Of a DNA stretch of 64,000 nucleotides, positions 58,201 through 64,000 are shown piece by piece. Position 1 is the stretch's first letter. Each line of letters opens with the position of its first letter. A program made the position numbers and the translations under genes. The notes under the pieces are model-generated. The model worked only from the letters and a program-made list of their open reading frames with translations. It was not told the DNA's origin and made no database searches. This DNA comes from Volutella citrinella (Eukaryota > Ascomycota > Sordariomycetes > Hypocreales > Nectriaceae). The stretch is taken from assembly GCA_034401135.1 (NCBI GenBank), contig JAWZSP010000006.1, forward strand, positions 3,658,001-3,722,000. The letters run 5' to 3'.

Positions 58201-59299
58201 TAGAGTTGCTTAGGTAGTCGTCGATTGAATTGCTGGCCTTCACTTGGGCAGCAAGGCGCGAGGACCGCTGGCTATCGCTTCGCTTCAGTTCACCGTGGAG
58301 CTCGCGAATGGCATCGTCGATAGAGCTGGTCATAGACATGCGCTCAGCAGTTGCCTCGAGTTGGGCGATGTTGCCCACGTAGGCGCCCGATTTGGCGTTG
58401 ATGTCGGGGGTGGGATGTTGGATGGCGAGATCGTCGGAATCGGACGTGGTTCGCACAATGGTTCTCGGCCGGGGCCGTGGTTTGGGCTGGACAAATTGAG
58501 TAGAGGGTTGCACGCTTCCGGTGCGCAGCGGCGGCGACGATGGAGAAATTGAGTTGGGAGGGTTGGGGCTGGAGGAGTCGTGTGAGGCCACAGCGCGGGC
58601 AAGGGAGGCAGTGACGCTGTTGTCCTGGCCAGGGGAAATGGACACAGGTGTGGATTTGGTGGGTGCCGGGGCGGTGTCGGCGACGAATGCGAGGCTGGTG
58701 GTGGCGCTATTAGAGCCGAGGCCCTCGTGTTGCAATGGCGCCCGATGGCCCCTGACAGCAGATGCGTTGCTATTTCGGGGCACTATAGCAACTGGTGAGA
58801 TGAACCGGCCACGCTCATGCACGGTGTCGATGCTGCCCTGCAATGGTGAGTGCGCGGCTTGCTGTTGTCGTGCTGCACCTGGCACTGAAGTGGCGGCAGC
58901 AGAAGCAGGAACGGCGGCAGGAGCAGGCGTGGCGGCGGCTGGTGTCGGAAGTGCATCTGATGAATCTCCTTGACTGTCTTGTGCACTTGGGTCGGTGGAT
59001 GAGGCCCGCATTCCGGACGCTAGCACTTGGTTGGTTGACGGTGACACGGGCTGGACGCCACCAGCACCTGCAGCTGTACCAAAACTTGAGGAATAGCGAT
59101 GGTCCATTTTGCCGTCCCCTTCTAGAACACTAGAATCGTCGAGCGTACTCAAAGGCGTCGAGTTCTGGTCGGCCAGCGACTGGAACGGGATCGATTCGGG
59201 GCTTTTGGTCATGGGCGTCGAGGCGAGTGACGACAGTGCGTCCAAACGAGGGTCGTCGTCGTGGCGGCCGTCAACCGGAGCTGATGCACCGTCGCGCAT
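55253..59299 (-). CDS. large disordered fungal protein, unknown function
   Basis: 1348 residues in one exon from the ATG at 59299. The frame is open a further 23 codons upstream but without an ATG, so an extra 5' exon joined near a CAG at about 59369-59371 is possible. Mostly low complexity (Ser, Ala, Pro, Gln). Islands that look conserved: a helix around AYVGNIAQLEATAERMSMTS and SIDDAIRELHGELKRSDSQR; DAFGDFDGVHWTPEADADIL; YYPARVPAMLNLPPKLSSKP; and PPTTLLAELQLRKQQQKART. Later come DVPLAIIAARNQGA and repeated charged helices (GERRRRLQAEREARQRAMSL; EEQRRIDAENRLNREREAKL), which predict a long single helix or coiled coil. The last 110 residues are Met/Gly/Asn/Gln-rich and prion-like. I do not recognise the family. 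A cortical or polarity scaffold role is possible but only a guess from composition. Confidence 0.78.
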   Translation of the reverse strand: MRDGASAPVDGRHDDDPRLDALSSLASTPMTKSPESIPFQSLADQNSTPLSTLDDSSVLEGDGKMDHRYSSSFGTAAGAGGVQPVSPSTNQVLASGMRASSTDPSAQDSQGDSSDALPTPAAATPAPAAVPASAAATSVPGAARQQQAAHSPLQGSIDTVHERGRFISPVAIVPRNSNASAVRGHRAPLQHEGLGSNSATTSLAFVADTAPAPTKSTPVSISPGQDNSVTASLARAVASHDSSSPNPPNSISPSSPPLRTGSVQPSTQFVQPKPRPRPRTIVRTTSDSDDLAIQHPTPDINAKSGAYVGNIAQLEATAERMSMTSSIDDAIRELHGELKRSDSQRSSRLAAQVKASNSIDDYLSNSNTATALKQLKRQGSISSSIVSTNNAARHGGYSPAGFVMSPNHSMTGRLRSGSKDSSGRPDFEAEPSSLSRHGPGKASVRSVRSHKMSLQEISESEPISLTQDVLDKADSSPPLKAMETDTLLPDELNDANMSTTDVFRNMMGNDDFLDRERTDRDTPEPSTALMADNDHQRPGSSHSDSTFQQYQDAFGDFDGVHWTPEADADILPPLHSEVSEVAAVRMPPAHAARPQSYVDPESGQQMLYYPARVPAMLNLPPKLSSKPKAAERNNRRSQVMSMMIMEENNRKSRVLDRQSKVFGNEPTRDSWLPDPLAGHRESFAVLSAEELSKTPAGIQLDQPEPGVEEFVQPETQAVLPSETELRRPQRLSRMDPDKRASRMSRLDNLPPQLRASAFFDVPSTNAPEIEVKDGSAMATLESILDASANAPVSAFTDHSYAGKLGTEVYGKERKRASMAPTAILSLEPADEHHHARKRSSFMWLGKRHSHASDDKDQRPNTADASALGPTNAETRANEDDALAPSHEGDSERGSNLDEQQAAKAEAEELSDDEAYYGPPTTLLAELQLRKQQQKARTHRNFDGGMHATLLEMDAVAETQRKQRNNRRVNLAWEDGDHRPGDEESDDEDVPLAIIAARNQGAQNVMDLNRPLGLVERRELEDNEPLSQRKARLHGHAPNAVMLNNQPSLMDLTRNRPESPESVEEEEEEEFAGESLAARKARLAAQDAENPLPKARPVSSVFSAELLSQFGDLDEMAAEKEKPKPKGEETLGERRRRLQAEREARQRAMSLNQLVGPEDDGREPMPAGLKKRMSLANVLAAHPKHEMDLRAQEEQRRIDAENRLNREREAKLAAMRSQMPQTLNQPFQPTSGGYRGGTLNDGTGGQGVQAMRSSPALHAQFQMNRASTMGPYGGPMGGHMQQPAYASMNNLGVMNNMQLNGYNAMQNGYGGPAALYNGGMMQMQPGMPMPMNGGGSMARVEQWRQGVLP

Positions 59300-62200
59300 G
59301 GCTTCGTCTCCTGCCTTTGTGGCGCTCGCGCAGGCAATAGTCGGTCCCGTGCCAGCTGGGATGCTCAACTGACAGACGCTGTCGTGCAGATGAGACGAGC
59401 TTCGAGTCGCTCGTCGTCTCGAGCACTCTTACTCCTACCACGTAGGTATGCCGGGTGTGTATCTGGCGCCGGTTCTGTCGCTGGGGCCGATTCGGTTTTA
59501 TGGCGGCGCGGCACAAGATAGCGGTCGCAGGTGCTCGGGTGGACTGGCGAATGCCAAGGCATGAGGCGCGCCTGGGGCGAAGGAAAGAAGGACGGCGCGG
59601 ATGCGCACGGGGTGCGACTGTGGTTGGGTGGTCAGGAGTCACGGGTCAGCATCCCATGATAGGTAGATTGCCGTGTCGGTGTAGTGGTTGGCGGGTACCA
59701 ACCAGACAGACGCAGAGATAGTATGGAGGTAGCGAGCTGGTGGTGGCCTGTGGCTGTGGGCGGTTGGACAGCGGCCACCTGTGGCGGGCTGGATGGGGCA
59801 GTTCGCTGATAAGAAGAGCTGCGCGAGCCGGCGTGCGAGTGTGAGGTGCGGGAGAGTGAGGGTTCGAGCGAGGGTCGGGGGCGGAGTGCGGAGTGAGCAG
59901 ATAGGAAAAAGTATGGGGGAATGAATGCTCGAGATGCAAGGAGGCGACGAGGAGAAGGAGAGACTCGGGCAATGGAGAGGATCAAAAAGGCTAGAAGCAG
60001 AGTGCCGCTCGAGCTTGTAGCCACTGGCAAAGGCGCAGAGTTGACAGACGGGAGTGACGGGAAGGATCCCCGTGGAAACAAACACGGACTCCCAGTCTGA
60101 GGTTAAAAAAACAAGGGCGCAGAAAATTCAAAACGCTGCCAGCGCAGACTGGGCCCTTGATGCCGAAAGTGTCGCTGTCGCCAGTGTTGCACGGGGGATC
60201 CTGGCGTGTTTCGCAACGACGGTGGCCCTGGCAGCAGCAGGCACTTATGAGCAGGGAGTGTTGAGGGTCGTGGTGTGCAGCGGCCAAGAGGGGCACGCGA
60301 CGACTGACGAACGAGGTTGCGCTGCGTTGTACAGCAGCGCCGCAAAGGCAAGGCACGACGTGGCCGAGGTCTCGCTTGCACGGCGGGTTCAGTCAGCACT
60401 CTGTCTGTTCCTGGCGTGCAACTGCAATTAGACAAAGGCCAAACGTGAGCGCTGGTTCGTCTGGTGGAAAATAGCAGAAGTAATATACGGTCGCCGATGA
60501 TGGTGCGTGCTGTGTCACTCAGTGGACGCGCGCACAACGAGTCGTCGCACGGAGAGGCAAGGCCGCTTTGTGGTCGGCAGCTGAGTGTCTTCGATGCTTG
60601 CTTGTGCTGGCAGCTCGCTGCAGGGATTGCTGCGTCAAACTATTGCTCCAACAGGCTGATGGAGCTGGGACTCGTACGTCGATTGAGACAAAGATGCGGA
60701 TAGCGACAGCTAGTGCTGTGGCGGATGGCCAGGGGAGAGCACAGAGCACAGCGGCGGTGATGGGATGACGTGGTGGTGCTAGGTTCTAAAGCGTGGTGTC
60801 TCGAAGGCCGTTCAACCGCGTCTGTTCTAGTCCAGGTCGTGTCCGTCCTTGATGAACGTGTCCTTGCTTGTGTGCGATCGCGCCAGGCGATGCAATGTCC
60901 GATTCTATCACGCTCTGATCCGGTCTTGGTCTGGTTGATTGGCTGGTTGGTGTGGCCGGGAAAGCTTCAGTAAAAGGCAGCTGCCGGGATGAGGTTCCTG
61001 CCTGCGTCCGGTCGTTGTTTATTGGCACGAGGCGCACGAAGGATGAGATGATATCAGAAACAGACGCAGCACGCAGTGGGACGACGACGGCCATTTGAAT
61101 ATTTGCGCGATTCAATCCACTGCCCTATTAGTCGGCTACTGCTCCTCCTGCGGCCTAATTATTACTACAGTAGCACTAAATAATATCGGTTTGTAGGACC
61201 GGCCGCAGTGCTACTGCGTCTTCCGTACTGTGCATGCAATGGCAGCAGCCGACTTGTGGCTGGAACACACTACACAGTTTACGGAGCCCTCTTCGTGAGA
61301 CTCGCGATGGCCGGATCCGCTAATCCAGAACTCAACGAGTAAGGCCGGATGTGGCTGGAACATGCTCCGGCCACAGCATCATGCCCCAACTTGGCTGACA
61401 GGTACTTGTCCAGCATGAAAGCGACGGAAATCTGGATAGAAAAACCACGTCTTTTCCGTTCAGACGAACGCATCCAAGCCATGTCGACGACTCACTCCTA
61501 TCCATCATCGATCGATGGCATTTTCGGAGGGCATGCGACCAGCGCACCCACAGGCCCCCAATTGGCGTGGGCCAGGGCCACTTGGCAGCCTTGGCTGGGT
61601 TTCCCAACTTTCCCTTCCCGAGACAATGACCAGGGCCTGTCCACGACCCCTGCTGGCTACCCACCGGCTCCACTCCCTTCCCTTCTTTCCTTCTCCGTTC
61701 CTCCCCCCTCCTTACGACCTTGCGCTCCCAAGCCTCCTCGCCCAAAAAACCCACATGGCACCTCATGAGATGCAGACACGAAGTAGCAAGCGCTTGCATT
61801 GGGTGGTTTTGATGGGGGGCCATGGAAAAAACGGAACATCGCGCAAACGAATCGTTGGGGTCCACCTCTCCATCACCCAGCACCCGGGCCATAAGAAAAT
61901 TCCGTTTTTTTCCACCTCAGGTTCTTCGTCTCGTCTCTTGCACTTGCTGCGCCGCCCACCACGACTCGCTTCACCGACTTCCCTTTGAGGTTCGGTCGCC
62001 AAACAGGCCAGTAGTCTATAGCAATCCGCGCGGCGCCATTCGTAGCCAGCAATGGCCTCATGCGCCGTTCATGGGCAAGCCGTTGCAGCAAGCCTGGCCC
62101 CCAGATCTTGGCCGCCGATTAGGACACCCCGTGCCTGCAAATGGCGAATGGACAATCGTGGACAGGGTAGTCTTTGCTGGACACCCGTCCCCACCCGCCT

Positions 62201-63755
62201 GGGCCTTTGCAAATCCTCACAAGCTTCCCCGGGACCGGTATCAGGATTCAGGTTCGTCGGTAGGAGTCCACTCGCTCGCGTGGCGCCCACCGCGGCCAAG
62301 CCAGACTTGCCAGACTCCGCCTAGACGCCCCGTTTTCCAAGTTTTAGGCCCCTGCTGGGAGCGCAACGGAGGCTTCCCATAGGGTGTTCGGATGGGTCTC
62401 CCCTGGTGTTTGAGGTCAAGCGGACTCTCTGACCCACGCTAAGAAGGCCTCCGTCGAGCACTGGACGCGGTAATTCTCAGTGACTGCCGGCCCTATTACC
62501 CCGGGAATACCCAACGTCGGGAAGAGAGATTTCGTGAGGCGGTGACGCCAACAATACTGCTGAGCAACCTGCCGAAGTTCCGTTTGGGCTGGTCAACCGT
62601 GATATCATCAGCAGGCATGAAAGGGTATTGGGTTGCATCGGCCCTGGCACCTGAAATCGAATGCCCCGCCTAGTTCCTCCCCAAAGCCCTGTTGTTTCGA
62701 CGATCACACACGGCTATGACGAACAACGCCGGGTTATGTTGATTTTGAGTTGGCAGCTCTCCGCTCGCACACTTGCCCTCCCCGCGAGAATATGATAATG
62801 CAGCGCAAGCCAAATCATGCCAAGCATTGGCACGGAAAACCAGATGGACGATTACGTGCAGCCAGACTACTGCGCAGTGATCAGCGTTGGGGCAACTCCA
62901 GTCCAGGCTGACTATGTTGCGCCCAGTCAACAAGTCAACAATCTCGTCAGCCAGGGGGGGCAGAGATACCAGATACCACTCATCAGTGCGGTTGCAGAAG
63001 TCCCCGGCGGCGTGATAGCGACCAATTTCCGATCCGATGGGCCCTTGCATGCCGTGTACAGTGGCTGCAGATGATGCCAGCCTGGCAACCAAACCGTTGC
63101 TCGTGTTTCGCAGACAGGGAATCCCCAGCCACACTTGCGTTTGGTGGCGTCGCAGTGACAAACAACCTGAGGCGGGTGGGTGTCTGCTGAAGCCAGATGC
63201 CTTTAGCAAATGGTCGCACATTCAATTTCATGCAGGGGCAGCTATTCCACCGGGACCAGCCGGGTCCGAAGTACTACTCTGCTTACTGTGCGTGTCCTCA
63301 TGGCCAGCCAGGCGGAACCAGATGCGTAGCTGGCACGGGTTTTTGCGAGATCCACTGAAGAAGCTGCAATGGGCGTCCTGCGACTTTGAAAACCGCCTGG
63401 AATAATCGTCAAAGTCTTCGGCAACGTTTCTGCGTCTCGAGGGCGTCCAGTCCTGCCACTCTCCACAGGGGACAAGCAAGGCTTGCATGGAGCCATACCC
63501 GCGCGTAGTTATGGATCATGACTCGAACGGTAAGTTCTGTTGAAACACGTCTTTGGGGCAATTGGCCAATTATACCCGGCTGCAGGGTCCAACGTTAGTG
63601 TGTTTGGTGTGTTTGTGTTCCAACCACGGAAACAACCGAGAAGTCGCTTATCTATTATGCTCGTCAATACTATCAATATGCGCTCGCTTACACCATGTGT
63701 CGCCGACCCTTGCGCCTTACTCCTTCGAAAACAAATGGTCACGACAAACAACGCT
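59300..63755. other. long intergenic region (4.5 kb)
   Basis: 5' region of the disordered-protein gene (-) and 3' flank of the MFS gene (-). It has many short overlapping ORFs on both strands but no motif-bearing one. An 85-codon ORF starting with ATG at 62817 has ordinary composition and is left uncalled. The part next to 59300 (59.4-60.0 kb) is C/T-rich on the minus strand, as expected for a long 5' leader. Confidence 0.45.
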
Positions 63756-64000
63756 CTACTCTCGGCCCTTTTGATTCCCGTCTCTTGGCCCCTGTGAGCC
63801 CGCTCCCGTCTGTTGCTCCCCCGGTTCGGGCTGCTCCGCAGCTTCGGTTTCCAGTTGCTGCCTCTCCTCGACAGTCAGGTCGCTCTTGGCGGATCCGATG
63901 CTTAGGAAAGGAGAGAAAATGACCGGGATGGCAGATACGCCCACTGACAGCCAGAAGGCCGTCTTGTAACTCTGCCTCAGTCCAAGATGGCTGGTTTTCC
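63756..64000 (-). CDS. MFS transporter, C-terminal end only
   Basis: Minus-strand frame open from the right edge of the window to a stop at 63756-63758, about 80 residues. It reads HLGLRQSYKTAFWLSVGVS, then AIPVIFSPFLSIGSA, then KSDLTVEERQQLETEA. This is the last transmembrane helix (helix 14 type) and cytoplasmic tail of a major-facilitator drug:H+ antiporter-like protein, with a Gln/Glu/Gly-rich tail. The rest lies to the right. The substrate cannot be predicted from this end. A paralogue of fungal DHA2 pumps is the best guess. Confidence 0.68.
   Translation of the reverse strand, partial: KTSHLGLRQSYKTAFWLSVGVSAIPVIFSPFLSIGSAKSDLTVEERQQLETEAAEQPEPGEQQTGAGSQGPRDGNQKGRE

Noticed and set aside
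59300..59368. 23-codon extension of the large disordered protein
   Set aside because: It starts at TTG, not ATG; kept only as a possible spliced 5' exon.
62817..63074. 85-codon ATG ORF with fairly protein-like composition
   Set aside because: Third-position GC not clearly biased, a longer ORF lies on the other strand, and no family or signal is visible. Left as intergenic.

Overview
This window is a stretch of nuclear chromosome from a filamentous ascomycete, most likely a sordariomycete and probably of the order Hypocreales. The reasons are: short spliceosomal introns (about 48-123 nt, mostly 50-60) with GTAAGT/GTGAGT-type donors; GC-rich third codon positions; a HET-domain gene; an Stc1-domain gene of the sordariomycete type; and an Ime2-type kinase. 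The placement is inferred from gene content and protein style, not from a database search. I found no tRNA, rRNA, transposon, CRISPR array, viral gene or bacterial-type operon.

I support 18 protein-coding genes, 16 complete and one cut at each end of the window. Left to right they are: 5-oxoprolinase (5' truncated, +); secreted A1 aspartic protease (+); membrane-anchored HET-domain protein (+); a fungal coiled-coil protein of unknown role (-); pyruvate dehydrogenase kinase (+); Stc1-domain protein (-); Ime2-like meiosis kinase (+); HSPA12-type Hsp70-like ATPase (+); ribosome-biogenesis factor Nsa2 (+); a von Willebrand A / alpha-kinase / six-zinc-finger protein (-); SET-domain methyltransferase (+); beta-lactamase-fold serine hydrolase (-); RNase Z-like metallo-beta-lactamase protein (-); DUF4743-type Nudix protein (+); BET double-bromodomain protein Bdf1 (-); Utp12-domain processome protein (+); a 1348-residue disordered fungal protein (-); and the C-terminus of an MFS transporter (-). 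Exon structures were worked out by hand from reading frame and splice consensus, and each complete CDS has a length divisible by three.

Gene density is low for a fungus. Several divergent promoter regions are very long: 3.3 kb (10065-13398), 8.2 kb (17510-25710), 2.9 kb (50367-53299) and 4.5 kb (59300-63755). They hold no ORF I can defend, but they do hold GGTAC-type palindromes and pyrimidine-rich leaders.

The genes do not form an evident pathway cluster. Three touch chromatin or RNA silencing (Stc1-domain, Bdf1, possibly the SET protein), two serve ribosome assembly (Nsa2, Utp12-domain) and two are metabolic regulators or enzymes (PDK, 5-oxoprolinase). The most unusual single object is the VWA-alpha-kinase protein at 34947-37925, which carries six tandem C-x5-C-x4-C-x3-H fingers at its C-terminus. 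That layout suggests a kinase with an RNA- or poly(A)-binding tail.
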